Shown here piece after piece: positions 30,070-41,385 of a DNA stretch of 64,000 nt. Numbering within the stretch: the stretch's first letter is position 1; every line of letters begins with the position of its first letter. This DNA comes from Candidula unifasciata. Lineage: Eukaryota; Mollusca; Gastropoda; Stylommatophora; Geomitridae. Position numbers and translations under genes: made by a program. The stretch spans positions 491,107 through 555,106 of the forward strand of contig CAJHNH020004835.1 of the NCBI GenBank assembly GCA_905116865.2. Reading direction: 5' to 3'. The notes below the pieces were generated by a model. The model made no database searches and was not told the DNA's origin. It saw only the letters and a list, made by a program, of their open reading frames with translations.

Positions 30070-32480
30070 TAGCTATGCAACAAATTACTATTAATCACAC
30101 AAATACCATTAGTTACCTCACAAATGTTGTTATCAATCACACAAATTATATTAGTTACCTGACAAAGGTTGCTATCAGTCCCACAAATACCATTAGTTAT
30201 CTCACAAATGTTGATGTCAATCGCACAAATACCATTTCTGACCTAACAAATGTTACTATGACTTACACAAATACTATTAGATACCTCAAAAATGTTACTA
30301 TCAACCACACAAATTATATTAGTTACCTCACAAAAGGTCAATCACACAAATACCATTAGTTACCTCACAAATGTTATTATCAATCACGCAAATACCATTA
30401 GTTGCCTCACAAAAGGTAAATCACACAAATACCATTAGTTGCCTCACAAAATCTAAATCACACAAATACCATTAGTTACCTCACAAAAGGTCAATCACAC
30501 AAATACCATTAGTTACCTCACAAAAGGTCAATCACACAAATACCATTAGTTACCTCACAAATGTTATTATCAATCACACAAATACCATTAGTTACCTCAC
30601 AAAAGGTCAATCACACAAATACCATTAGTTACCTCACAAATGTTATTATCAATCACACAAATACTATTAGTTACCTCACAAAGGTTATTATCAATCACAC
30701 AAATACCATTAGTTACCTCACAAAAGGTCAATCGCACAAATACCATCAGTTACCTCACAAAAGTTATTATCAATCACACAAATATCATTAGTTACCTCAC
30801 AAAAGGTCAATCACACAAATACCATTAGTTACCTCACAAAAGGTCAATCACACAAATACCATTAGTTACCTCACAAAGGTTATTATCAATCACACAAATA
30901 CCATTAGTTACCTCACAAAAGGTCAATCACAAAAATACCATTAGTTACCTCACAAAGGGTCAATCACACAAATATCATTAGTTACCTCGCAAATGTTATC
31001 AATCACACAAATAACATTAGTTACCTCACAAAAGGTCAATCACACAAATACCATTAGTTACCTCACAAATGTTATCAATCACACAAATACCATTAGTTAC
31101 CTCACAAATGTTATCAATCACACAAATACCATTAGTTAACTCAGAAATGTTACTATCAATAACACAAATACTATTAGTTAACTCAGAAATGTTACCATCA
31201 ATAACACAAATACTATTAGTTAACTCAGAAATGTTACTATCAATAACACATATACAATTAGTTAACTCATAAATGTTACTATCAATCACACAAATACCAT
31301 TAGTTACCTCACAAATGTTATCAATTACACAAATACCATTAGTTACCTCACAAATGTTATCAATCACACAAATACCATTAGTTAACTCAGAAATGTTACT
31401 ATCAATCACACAAATACCATTAGTTAACTCAGAAATGTTACTATCAATCACACAAATACTATTAGTTAACTCAGAAATGTTACTATCAATAACACAAATA
31501 CCATTAGTTAACTCAGAAATGTTACTATCAATAACACAAATACTATTAAATACTCAGAAATGTTACTATCAATAACACAAATACTATTAGTTAACTCAGA
31601 AATGTTACTATCAATCACAAAAATACCATTAGTTACCTCAGAAATGTTACTATCAATAACACATATACAATTAGTTAACTCAGAAATGTTACTATCAATA
31701 ACACAAATACTATTAATTAACTCAGAAATGTTACTATCAATAACACAAATACTATTAGTTAACTCAGAAATGTTACTATCAATAACACAAATACCATTAG
31801 TTAACTCAGAAATGTTACTATCAATAACACAAATACTATTAAATACTCAGAAATGTTACTATCAATAACACAAATACTATTAGTTAACTCAGAAATGTTA
31901 CTATCAATCACAAAAATACCATTAGTTACCTCAGAAATGTTACTATCAATAACACATATACAATTAGTTAACTCAGAAATGTTACTATCAATAACACAAA
32001 TACCATTAATTAACTCATAAAGGTTGCTGTCAATCACACAAATACTATTAGTTAACTCAGAAATGTTACTATCAATCACACAAATACTATTAGTTAACTC
32101 AGAAATGTTACTATCAATAACACAAATACTATTAGTTAACTCAGAAATGTTACTATCAATAACACAAATACTATTAGTTAACTCAGAAATGTTACTATCA
32201 ATAACACAAATACTATTAGTTAACTCAGAAATGTTACTATCAATAACACAAATACTATTAAATATTCAGAAATGTTACTATCAATAACACAAATACTATT
32301 AGTGAACTCAGAAATGTTACTATCAATCACAAAAATACCATTAGTTACCTCAGAAATGTTACTATCAATAACACATATACAATTAGTTAACTCAGAAATG
32401 TTACTATCAATAACACAAATACCATTAGTTAACTCATAAAGGTTGCTGTCAATCACACAAATACCATTAGTCACCCGACA
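30070..32480 (-). repeat. 37-42 bp minisatellites in two domains
   Basis: The left domain (30070-31130) has 37- and 39-bp units of TTACCTCACAAAAGGTCAAT plus CACACAAATACCATTAG. The right domain (31130-32480) has 42-bp units TTAACTCAGAAATGTTACTA plus TCAATAACACAAATACTATTAG in two pieces. On the gene's strand the left units contain TGTGAG|GTAACT. A block with the variant 'aatactcagaaatg' recurs near 31550, 31849 and 32263, a higher-order repeat. The ORFs are 13-14 residue repeats. Confidence 0.95.
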
Positions 32481-32529
32481 AGTTGCAACAATAATCACAT
32501 AACTTTTATTAGTACTGACCAACCATGGA

Positions 32530-32870
32530 CCCTTACTACAACTAACGAGTGGAAGATCGTAACAACAGAGATGAGATGTCTTAGAAGAGATGCCAGTGTG
32601 ACAAGAAGAGATAAAATTAAGAGTGAAGAAATTAGAACAAGACTAGGACCGAAATAAATGGTACAATTCATAAAAGAACAACAAATGAGATGGTTTGGCC
32701 ACCTGACGAGAATGCCCTGGAACCAACTGCCACAGAAAACTATGCTGAAGAAATAAAAAGGGAAAGACCATGCAAAAGATGAAGCGACATCATTATGAGC
32801 AACCTAACAGAAATTAACACAAACTTGAATAACCCTTTGGAAAAAGTGAAGAAACGATCCTTACATCTCC
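32530..32870 (+). pseudogene. RTE-like LINE C-terminal fragment
   Basis: Shifted frames give 'RDASVTRRDKIKSEEIRTRL' and 'FIKEQQMRWFGHLTRMPWNQ', the end of an RTE-like RT. Several frameshifts and stops. It directly follows the 42-bp array. Confidence 0.8.
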
Positions 32871-32942
32871 CTTCAACACCTTGCTGAGGTAATTGGCGAA
32901 AGGGAAGAAGATAAAGTAATTGTCTAAATACATATCCAGTCT

Positions 32943-33200
32943 GGGAGTCGCCGTGGCGGAGCAGCTAGACGCTCGCCGCGGATCGGAAGGTCGTGGGTTC
33001 GCTCAAAAATGACCTTGGCTCCCAGTTCAACCCAGCCTCCAGTGGGTACCGGGGGCAGTCCCAGGAAGTAGAGGCGGCCAGCGTGATGCTGACCACATCA
33101 CCCATCTTGTGCCGTTGGTCTATAAAATATACACATCTAGCCCTATATGCCCTATACGCCTAAAGCCGTGGAAAGGGTCCTTTACTTTTACGTACTTACA
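32943..33200 (+). mobile_element. SINE-A copy with tRNA-like head
   Basis: Head GCCGTGGCGGAGCAGCTAGA (A box TGGCGGAGCAGC...) and B-box region AAGGTCGTGGGTTCGCTC. The body carries 'acccagcctccagtgggtac' and 'gtagaggcggccagcgtgat', and the tail 'gaaagggtccttta'. Near complete, about 255 bp; RNA polymerase III origin is inferred from the boxes. Confidence 0.9.
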
Positions 33201-33239
33201 TATTCAGTCTAGTGCTATATTCCCAATAGTTATCAATCC

Positions 33240-33350
33240 ACACCAATTACCCTGTGTGGGTTCAAGAGCTCCAATTGGGGTGTTGGGGAGGGGGAGAGGG
33301 TTAGGAAATATACCCAATGACTTCGACAAGCATGTCGTAAAATGCGATTA
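33240..33350 (+). repeat. R290 5' fragment
   Basis: Keeps 'ccctgtgtgggttcaagagc', a G-rich run and 'aagcatgtcgtaaaa' of the repeat's left end only. Confidence 0.55.
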
Positions 33351-33634
33351 CTAAAGGGTTCGCTGAAATCAGCTGTCAGGGGTTGAAAGCAGCAGATATC
33401 ATAATCTAGTAGTAAACTACAATATGTCAACCATTCTTTTAGGTGCGAAAGTAAAGAAAAAGAAGTCCTGCATATAACTTAAAAAATGACTGTGTTATAC
33501 TCCTGAACATGGTTGCTAGGATATCCTCTTGTTGGGTTCTCATCTGAATAGTGTCTCTTTGAGTCACTGGGTGTTTCGGTACATAGTCCTGGAGAGGAGA
33601 ATTTTAAACTAGTATACCAGTTACACTTCCAGGC

Positions 33635-33890
33635 GTGTTTGTGTGAACCAACAGAGAACTGCGAATCTGAAACCATGGTCAGAAAGCAAGAACAACATGT
33701 TAAACGGGATTTCGCCAAACAAGAACACTACGTGGGTAGCCAAAGAAGAAGAATAAACCAACACAAAACTGGTGTTGTTAGTAGCTACAAGCTGCGGGTT
33801 TTACTGAGGGGATCCGAACACTTATGGACTGAGTGGTTGGACGTGCAAGGATTATCTTTCGAGGATAATCTGCCGACTAACTAACTTCTA
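33635..33890 (+). repeat. Dispersed repeat R2, copy 2
   Basis: Same orientation as the copy at 4640. It contains AACCATGGTCAGAAAGCAAG and ends 'ctgccgactaactaactt'. About 80% alike by eye. Confidence 0.7.
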
Positions 33891-34376
33891 GGTTTGGAGT
33901 AGTCTGTAATCTTCAACGAGGAGGCAAGCATCATACCCAACAGCCAGTGGTCAGAAGGGAGAATAACAGCAAAGTTTAACTGTTAATTATCTCCCGAAAA
34001 TATTGTCTTCAACTGCTGAGAGAAATACCGTTAGTTATCTGGCAAATGTCACTATCAGTCACAAAAATTGTATTTTAGTTAGCACATAAAATGTCTATCA
34101 CTGACCCATGTTGACAAAACCCAGCAGACAGCAGCCCCGTTAAAATACAATAGCCCACACATGAATTACATGCATAAGGTCCCCGCCAGAGGTGCCAACA
34201 CCAACAGTATGCCACAATAACTGCATTTCATAGCTGGTGGAAGGAGCAGTCGCGACGAACAAGCAGGGAGTAGAAGTAGTATTGATGATGATGATGATGA
34301 AAATGTGTCATGCATCAAATCTCAGTCACAATCCAGGATGCACGAGGGAACATGCTCATAGTCAACTTTTGCTCAC

Positions 34377-34433
34377 CACAGCCTTCAGCAGACTCTCAAT
34401 ATCCTTCAGTTCCTTCATCTTCCATGAGTGTCT
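34377..34433 (-). CDS. Candidate small upstream exon
   Basis: A 57-bp open segment lies between an AG (CTGAAAG|AGACAC) and the donor GCTGTG|GTGAGC. It is phase 0 at both ends and reads RHSWKMKELKDIESLLKAV. Phase 0 fits a direct join to the SH3-like exon at 29137-29328, where the next residues are ALSEEDIKSAKEW. The helical, charged character would suit a linker. The acceptor has a weak pyrimidine tract and the segment is short, so chance is possible. Another reading starting at the preceding AG hits a stop. Confidence 0.35.
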
Positions 34434-34562
34434 CTTTCAGATTGGGGGTCCTCTGAATCATACAAACATTGCCTGAATAACATTAACAGTGACTGATTCA
34501 CGGTAACAGTGAATGCTATCAGAAGACAATAAGCAGACAATCCATAAAACATTTATGTGTTC

Positions 34563-34586
34563 TCCCCCCCCCCCCCCCCCCCCCCC
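34563..34586 (+). repeat. Poly-C run
   Basis: A run of about 24 C between unrelated intron sequences. Long C/G homopolymers also occur at 5322, 26634, 36191 and 53350. Confidence 0.95.
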
Positions 34587-34749
34587 ATAAGAATGCAAAG
34601 AATAGGACAGAATAGCAGCATGTCAGACTTTATTCAGCTATTATTTCAGTTACAGTTATAGCTGAAGATGGACATGAATAGCAGAAACACAAAGGAGGTG
34701 GACTTTCTCAAGGCAGATTTGTTAAGCTGAGTTTCAAGGAACCAGTATC

Positions 34750-35370
34750 ACTGCAATCTAGACATTGCCATAAGCACCCCGTCCTTATCATCATGTAGCA
34801 GGTCCTTTGCAGAATGTCGCTCTCATCACAGTCTGCCTGTAAGAAACTCGGTCTCTTGCCAGTTCTCCCGCCTCATGAACTTTCACACTCAAGGAGTCAC
34901 TTATATCCTGTGCCCATCTTCGTGTCGGTCGGCCTCTGCCCCTCCTTCCTGGTAACATGCCTTCTGCTATAATTTTTTCCAATCCGTCGTGGCGCTTGAT
35001 ATGACCAAAATATTTCAGCTTTCGAGAAAGGATGCTGTTTATTAGCCAATCTTCCTTGATGTTCAGATCTTTTAAGATGTCAATATTTCTCATCTTCTTT
35101 GTCCAAGATATTCTGAGAATCTTTCTATAGCATTTCAGCTCAAAAGCCCCTATTCTCTTACTTAAGGACTGAGAGATAGTCCACGACTCACATCCGTATG
35201 TAGCCACAGGGAAGATGCATGCTCTCAAAATTCTAATTTTGATCTCCTTGCTGGTGCTTAACCATAGACTTTTAAGGCTGTTCAATTTTTGCATTGCTAT
35301 GGCTATCCTCCTTTTAATTTCTGTCCAACAGTCTCCATTGTTGTTTATTATAGTGCACCCCGTACTCATT
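34750..35370 (-). pseudogene. LINE C-terminal region, nearly intact frame
   Basis: A 192-codon minus-strand frame carries 'RIAIAMQKLNSLKSLWLSTS', 'ATYGCESWTISQSLSKRIGA', 'RKLKYFGHIKRHDGLEKIIA' and 'GRRGRGRPTRRWAQDISDSL'. This is the post-thumb part of an RTE-like RT. It is the best-preserved LINE frame in the right half of the window but lacks RT catalytic motifs, so it is a truncated insertion. Confidence 0.88.
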
Positions 35371-35589
35371 TTAAATCTGTGATTTTATAAGATTTTTTGG
35401 TATGTTCCATTAAAGAATATAAAAATTTCCCCCTACTTCTCCTTTCTCGTTTTTGGGTCCATCTTTGTATATTATCAGGTTACCGGTTTCAATGTTTTTA
35501 ATGTTATCCTCTGCTTTGGTACTTACCTGTTGTAGATTAGTGTTTTGTGAAATTGTTTTGCCAGGATTATGTCTACATATCACCAGTCA

Positions 35590-35960
35590 TCAATTCTCGT
35601 TATGCCTAGTGGCACATGAGGCTTCAGAGAGGACTTTCCATGCTTTCCTGTCCTGTGCAATCTTCAGTGCAGTTTTCCATGTCAAAGATGCCGCACTCGG
35701 GTCACTTTCCATCGTTCGTCTCCATGTCTACATATCATCAATCATCAGTTCTCGTTATGCCTAATGGCACATGAGGCTTCAGAGAGGACTTTCCATGCTT
35801 TCCTGTCCTGTGCAATCCTCAGTGCAGTTTTCCATGTCAAAGATGCCGCACTCGGGTCACTTTCCATCGTTCGTCTCCCTGTCTACATATGGTGGTTTCC
35901 ATTCCCATGGTGGTATCTGAGGTTTATATCTCTTACTCAATGTAAGTGTTCTCGCTAGTT
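35590..35960 (-). pseudogene. LINE 3' end, tandemly duplicated
   Basis: Two copies of a roughly 160-bp block (from 35608 and 35764) share GGCTTCAGAGAGGACTTTCC and 'ccatgtcaaagatgccgcac'. On minus they read 'LH..QDRKAW', the '(R)TW..QDR..W' end of LINE RTs. The related copy at 61195-61400 is single. Confidence 0.75.
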
Positions 35961-35989
35961 CCTCATTAGTATTCATTTCTACTGCAGCA

Positions 35990-36185
35990 TCCCCTGCTGC
36001 TGGCCTAAGATCGTGTCTTATCCCTGGACAGTACCATATTATGGGCGGGGGAATGGTTAGGGCTAATGTTAAATGAATAACGACTACCACTAAGCCTAAT
36101 CCTACCCCAACCCCCTATACTATGGAACGGTCTGGGGATTTCCCTACCAAATCTCGAAGCCGACGAGATGTAGTCGTATAAAAAT
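35990..36185 (+). repeat. Dispersed repeat R4, copy 1
   Basis: Shares 'ctaccaaat.tcg.agccgacgaga' and upstream 'taatcc...cggtctgggga' blocks with 45540-45680. Family unknown. Confidence 0.5.
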
Positions 36186-36189
36186 AAAT

Positions 36190-36635
36190 TACCCCCCCCC
36201 CCCTTTCCTCCATCTTATCTAATACCGTTATTATGTCGACGGCATTAACAACGGCAACTCTGAGTCACCACAACTATCAACGTGTTCCGTGCAACAGCGC
36301 CGACCTCACTATAACTAATGCCGTGTCTGACAAACAATGACGTCCATTATCAGCGTGTTCCGTGTTCCGACCGCTAATGACGTGTCTGACAACGAGGCCA
36401 ACCGGTTCCAGGTAAATCACATTTCTGAGAGATGAACTCATGCCGGGAGAGTCATGCCTGACGTCACCTCCCTTCTCAGACAGGAACATGTCAAGGTAAA
36501 CTAGTTCGTTCTCTTCAGCGTATACTGCACAAGGCCATCTGTAATATATCTACTTCCTCGACTGGGCTAGCGTGTCTAGCGTCACAGTTTTCTTGGTGAT
36601 ATTGTTTACTCTTTCTAGACTGTCTGGCAACTCTT
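36190..36635. other. Intron, no recognised element
   Basis: Begins with a C run (36191-36204). Positions 36280-36490 contain repeated 'atcaacgtgttccgtg' and 'atgacgtgtctgacaa' motifs spaced about 70 bp, perhaps a very old tandem duplication. Confidence 0.4.
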
Positions 36636-36639
36636 ACCC

Positions 36640-37465
36640 AAAACCCGAATGGACATACGTTTACACCGATGGATCATTGGAGGAAGCAGGAAAGAAAAAA
36701 CGGAGGAGCTGAATCGGTCATCATGCTGCAAGATAGGACCACAGCAGAAACATCGCGCGCCTCCAGGAGACTCTCAACAAACTTCAAAGCAGAGCTGCAA
36801 GCAATTATTGATGCAACCAAAGTGCTTCAGAAAAGAAAAATTAAAAACGGCAAAAAATTGTTCCTTGGTGACTGCACGTCAGTCCTCCAGGCAACTCAGA
36901 GTAACCCACGAGACAACAGGAAGAGAGAACTGACCAGCCAGCTAAACACTCAGAAAACAAACAAATCGTTCTCCAGTGGATCCCGGCGCACTGCGGCATA
37001 CCAGGAAATGAGTTAGCAGACAGATTTGCAAAATTTGGAACAAAGGGGAAACAACACACCCATTCATTGTCATTATTAGAAATCAAAACACTCATCAGCG
37101 GAAAACACAGGGAATTGTGGAGAGAACAAACCTGCAGTAAACATCCACAAGACCCCATCATCAGAGTCAACAGAAAGCAACATATAACAATTTTTCGTCT
37201 ACGAACAGGTCAATGCAGGCTCAACTACCACATGCATAAAATAGAGATTGTCCCTACAGTGTGCCTGTCAGACAGGACCACAGACACCTGAGCACATTCT
37301 TTACTTACAACTTCGAAATGACACCTGGCCTCAAGAGCAAAGTGTGCAGAGCAAGCTAGGAGAACCGTGAAGGACCTGCTACTGACATGCGGGTTCATAG
37401 AGGCAACCCATCGGATAGTCTGATCTGAGCATACGAAACCAAACGCAAAGAAGAAGAAGAAGATT
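36640..37465 (+). mobile_element. LINE RNase H domain and 3' end with GAA tail
   Basis: Plus-strand pieces: 'YTDGSLEEAG', 'NFKAELQAIIDATKVLQKRK', 'LGDCTSVLQA', 'VLQWIPAHCGIPGNELADRF', 'FRLRTGQCRLNYHMHKI' and 'CPCQTGPQTPEHIL'. This is an RNase H with the D, E, D and H/D catalytic pattern, then a Cys-rich region 'C.CQ...T.EHIL'. The 3' UTR ends in (GAA)n at 37446-37463. Three frames are needed, so it is inactive. It is a different family from the 'CPECC' LINE. Confidence 0.9.
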
Positions 37466-37659
37466 GTTTCGTTACCCACGTCTGTCCCCGTGACTGTGCT
37501 TTACTTGTTATCCGTTTCGAAGTCTTAGCACATCGACCCAACCCATTCGTGCTCAGTCCTCAGAGTCAGCGGCCACCTCAGTGTCTTGACGTACCCAGTA
37601 GGAGTTGACTGACCCAAACCGGTTTCTGAATGTTTGTTCTTATTTAATACCTATTTCTT

Positions 37660-37780
37660 ACAGGCAACGTTACTGGTGCCATCGGAATTAGAACACTTCG
37701 CTTGCTGCTGAAAATGGGGACGGAGCGCTTATGAGAATGTCCCAAGTGCTGTGATGTCGCTTCTTAATTCAACATTCAAC
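37660..37780 (+). mobile_element. I/Jockey-type LINE 3' end
   Basis: 'attagaacacttcgcttgct', 'gaaaatggggacggagcgct' and 'tcttaattcaacattcaac' are the last 110 bp of the family. Confidence 0.85.
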
Positions 37781-37879
37781 GTCTCTGGAACACATTCAGT
37801 ATGTCTGTCCTGCCCATACTTCTGTCTCCCCTAATCACTGCAGAACGGCCTGGCCGTTCAGCCAAAATAGTTTCTTTAG

Positions 37880-38395
37880 GACGAACTTCTGGATGCCGTC
37901 AACCCATTCTAGTCGCAGTCTGCCAGTCTGAATATTTCTTAAGTATGCTCACCGAGTCTGTCATTATCAATGCCGCCTTCTTCTTTTCTCGTCTCACCGA
38001 TACCAGGTTGTAGCACAGTGTCGTGATTTCTGTATTTGTCTTACGCTTTTCGGGTGGTTTGAGTGATAAATTTGTTCGCCCTTTGGCAAGTTTCAGCTAC
38101 ACTATTTATCCAAATCTTTCTAGGTCTTCCTTTCGTCTTCCTCCCAGATGTTTTGCTGTAGAAGTCTCATATGCAGTTTGGTCTGGCTGCATCCTCACTA
38201 GATGGCTGAACCATTTTATTCTATGTCTGTCAATATAATCCAGACATGGTCTTATTCAAAATGTCTTTCTAATGCTGATATTCGTAACTCTGTTCTTGTG
38301 TTGTTAGTGACCTTGCGGAGACCACGCATTTCGCCTGTAGCTATTTTCTGTTCTACTGCCCTATTCACCTATTACCTATCAATGCCTGAGGTGCT
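37880..38395 (-). pseudogene. LINE RT C-terminal fragment
   Basis: The reverse complement reads 'DRHRIKWFSHLVRMQPDQTA' and 'YETSTAKHLGGRRKEDLERF', the post-thumb segment of an RTE-like RT. Stops follow each piece. Confidence 0.75.
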
Positions 38396-38559
38396 TTAAG
38401 TTCCGTCAGCCACACGCTTTTTCAGTCCCATAACCCCCCCCCCCCTCCTCCTCCTTTTCCAACACTATCTGCCCCCAGCACTGTGCGATTAAAAGTAACA
38501 ACCTTCCACTCACAGATATGGTTTCTTTACCCTTTCAGTTCTAGACAGCCGTTTCTGTC

Positions 38560-40375
38560 TGTCCAAGTGAACCACAGACAAGTAAACCACGGGCAGGTGA
38601 ACTACAGACAGGGGAAACACTTACAGGTGAATCAGAGGCAAGTAAACCACGAGCAGGTGAAACACAGCCAGGGGAAACATTCACAGGTGAATCAGAGGCA
38701 AGCGAGCCACAGACAAATAAACCACGGGCATTTGAAACACTTAAAGGTGAATCAGAGCCAAGTTAACCACAGGCAGGTGAACCACAGACAGGTGAAACAC
38801 ATATATGTGAACTAGAGCCAAGTTAACCACGGGCAGGTGAACCACAGACAGGTGAAACACTTACATGTGAACTAGAGAAAAGTTAACCACGGGCAGGTGA
38901 ACCCCAGACAGGTGACACACTTACATGTGAACTAGAGCCGATCAAACCACGGGCAGGTGAACCACAGCCAGGTGAAACACTTACATGTGAACTAGAGCCG
39001 AGTAAACCACGAGCAAGTGAACCACAGACAGGTGAAACACTTACATGTGAACTAGAGCCGAGTAAACCACGGGCAGGTGAACCACAGACAGCTGAAACAC
39101 TTACATGTGAACTAGAGAAAAGTTAACCGCGGGCAGGTGAACCCCAGACAGGTGACACACTTACATGCGAACTAGAGCCGAGTAAACCACGGGCAGGTGA
39201 ACCACAGCCAGGTGAAACACTTACATGTGAACTAGAGCCGAGTAAACCACGGGGAGGTGAACCAAAGACAGGTAAAACACTTACATGGGAACTAGAGCCA
39301 AGTTAACCACGGGCAGGTGAACCACGGGCAGGTGACACACTTGCATGTGAACTAGAACCGAGTAAACCACGGGCAAGTGAACCACAGACAGCTGAAACAC
39401 TTACATGTGAACTAGAACCGAGTAAACCACGGGCAAGTGAACCACAGACAGGTGAAACATTTACATGTGAACTAGAGCCGAGTAAACCACGGGCAAGTGA
39501 ACCACAGACAGGTGAAACACTTACATGTGAACTAGAACCGAGTAAACCACGGGAAAGTGAACCACAGACAGGTGAAACACTTACATGTAAACTAGAGCCG
39601 AGTAAACCACGGGAAGGTGAACCACAGACAGGTGAAACACTTACATGTGAACTAGAGCCGAGTAAACCACGGGCAGGTGAACCACAGACAGGTGAAACAC
39701 TTACACGTGAACTAGAGCCGAGTAAACCACTGGCAGGTGAACCACAGACAGGTGAAACACTTACATGTGAACTAGAGCCGAGTAAACCACGGGCAGGTGA
39801 ACCACAGACAGGTGAAACACTTACATGTGAACTAGAGATGAGTAAACCACGGGCAAGTGAACCACAGACAGGTGAAACACTTACATGTGAACTAGAACCG
39901 AGTAAACCACGGGCAGGTGAACCACATGCAGGTGACACACTTACATGTGAACTAGAGCCGAGTAAACCACGGGCAGGTGAACCACAGACAGGTGAAACAC
40001 TTACATGTGAACTAGAGCCGAGTAAACAACGGGCAAGTGAACCACAGACAGGTGAAAAACTTACATGTGAACTAGAGCCGAGCAAACCACAGACAGGTGA
40101 AACTCTTACATGTGAACTAGAGCCAAATTAACCACGGGCAGGTGAACCCCAGACAGGTGAAAAACTTACATGTGAACTAGAGCCGAGTAAACCACGGGCA
40201 GGCGAACCACAGACAGGTGAAACACTTACATGTTAACTAGAACCGAGTAAACCACGGGCAGGTGAACCACAGACAGGTAAAACACTTACATGTGAACTAG
40301 AGCCGAGCAAACCACAGACAGGTGAAACACTTACATGTAAACTAGAGCCAAGTTAACCACAGGCAGGTGAACCAC
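38560..40375 (+). repeat. 60-bp minisatellite, about 30 copies
   Basis: Units AGCCGAGTAAACCACGGGCA, GGTGAACCACAGACAGGTGA and AACACTTACATGTGAACTAG. The exact 60-bp period (20 codons) leaves long open frames on both strands, including 260 codons on minus at 39303-40085; these are artefacts. On the gene's strand each unit contains ACAT|GTAAGTG, a consensus-like donor. The left edge (38560-38880) holds the most diverged units. Confidence 0.96.
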
Positions 40376-40574
40376 AGATAGGCAAAGCACTTACAAGGAA
40401 ACAATTGGACAAATTCATCATGTTTTAAAAAAAAGTCACGGTCTATCAGACACACGAGACATGATGCGGAAACAGTAGCAATTCACCAGGTTCAAACCCG
40501 TCACGGTCCACTAGACCACAATGGTTATGATAGGGAAACAATGCCAATTCACTATTTTCAGACACTACTCAAGG

Positions 40575-40872
40575 ACGACTACACACGCGAGCGCGCTGGC
40601 ATATAACGCCTGGAAACGACAAATTCTCCGTCGCTCAGGTTAGTTGCGTATCCTTTACAGGACGTTGCAGAACCAACCGCAGCAGCCTCTGGCTGTTGTG
40701 TGGTTTCTCTAGGCAAATTTACGTCCAGTAGTTTGCCATTGCTTTCTGGACCGTCGGCTCCCTGATACCACTGTCGAAACCAACGCAAGGCGCATAGCCC
40801 GCAGCTGGAATCGAACCCGGCACCCCGGCATTACGAAGCGTTCGCATCGACTTAGCCACAGAGCCGACCCCG
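40575..40872 (-). mobile_element. SINE-C copy with tRNA-like head
   Basis: The minus strand begins GGGTCGGCTCTGTGGCTAAG (A box TGGCTAAGTCG) with B box GGTGCCGGGTTCGATTCC, then 'cgttggtttcgacagtggta', 'cagtagtttg'-type body on plus and the end near 'gatacgcaactaacc'. It is inserted in the eroded 64-bp array. Confidence 0.9.
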
Positions 40873-40999
40873 TTGCTCGGACATTAGACATACACACAGA
40901 TATAATGTGAAAACAATACCAATTCACCACTGGTAAGACCCAACAGACCCATTTCAATTTATGATACACAAATAATACCAGTTCTCGTCGTTCAGACAC

Positions 41000-41385
41000 C
41001 CGTCATGGTGTCACAAGACATGGCATTCGCCTCAAGTGCTGGAGATCCCGGGTTCAAACCCCGGCGAGGGCTAGGATTTTTCACATGGACTTCTAGTAAA
41101 GTCCGCTGGTCTCTGGGTAGTAAGATCAAACGCTTGTGTGTATTGCAGCACACGTACAACATCTCTTAGCAGTTGGAAATCTCAAAGAGTAGCCAGCCTA
41201 ACGGCTCTACGCCGGCAAAATGTGGAATTAAAAATCTACCCAAAGTATTTCAGGATCCTCGCCGGTGCAACGGCATTCGTGCAATGCGCTGATATAATCT
41301 TCAGACTCAGGCTTGAGTAATGAGTAGAACGAAGCACTTATAGGTTTCACCCGTATACCATGATGTCGATCGGTTGAATAAACAC
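41000..41385 (+). mobile_element. SINE-B copy with tRNA-like head
   Basis: Head 'tggtgtcacaagacatggca' with B box ATCCCGGGTTCAAACCCC, then 'ttcacatggacttctagtaa', 'tcaggatcctcgccggtgca' and a tail 'cataccatgatgtcgatcgg' (as 'gtataccatgatg'). It is the only plus-strand copy of the family. It is inserted in the 64-bp array. Confidence 0.9.

Noticed and set aside
30070..32480. Possible CRISPR-like array
   Set aside because: There are no unique spacers: the whole unit repeats. It is a eukaryotic minisatellite. The same applies to the arrays at 7.8, 21.6 and 27.8 kb.
39303..40085. 260-codon minus-strand ORF with 20-residue repeats
   Set aside because: It is the translation of a 60-bp minisatellite; other frames and the opposite strand are also open, and it has no start context or flanking exon.
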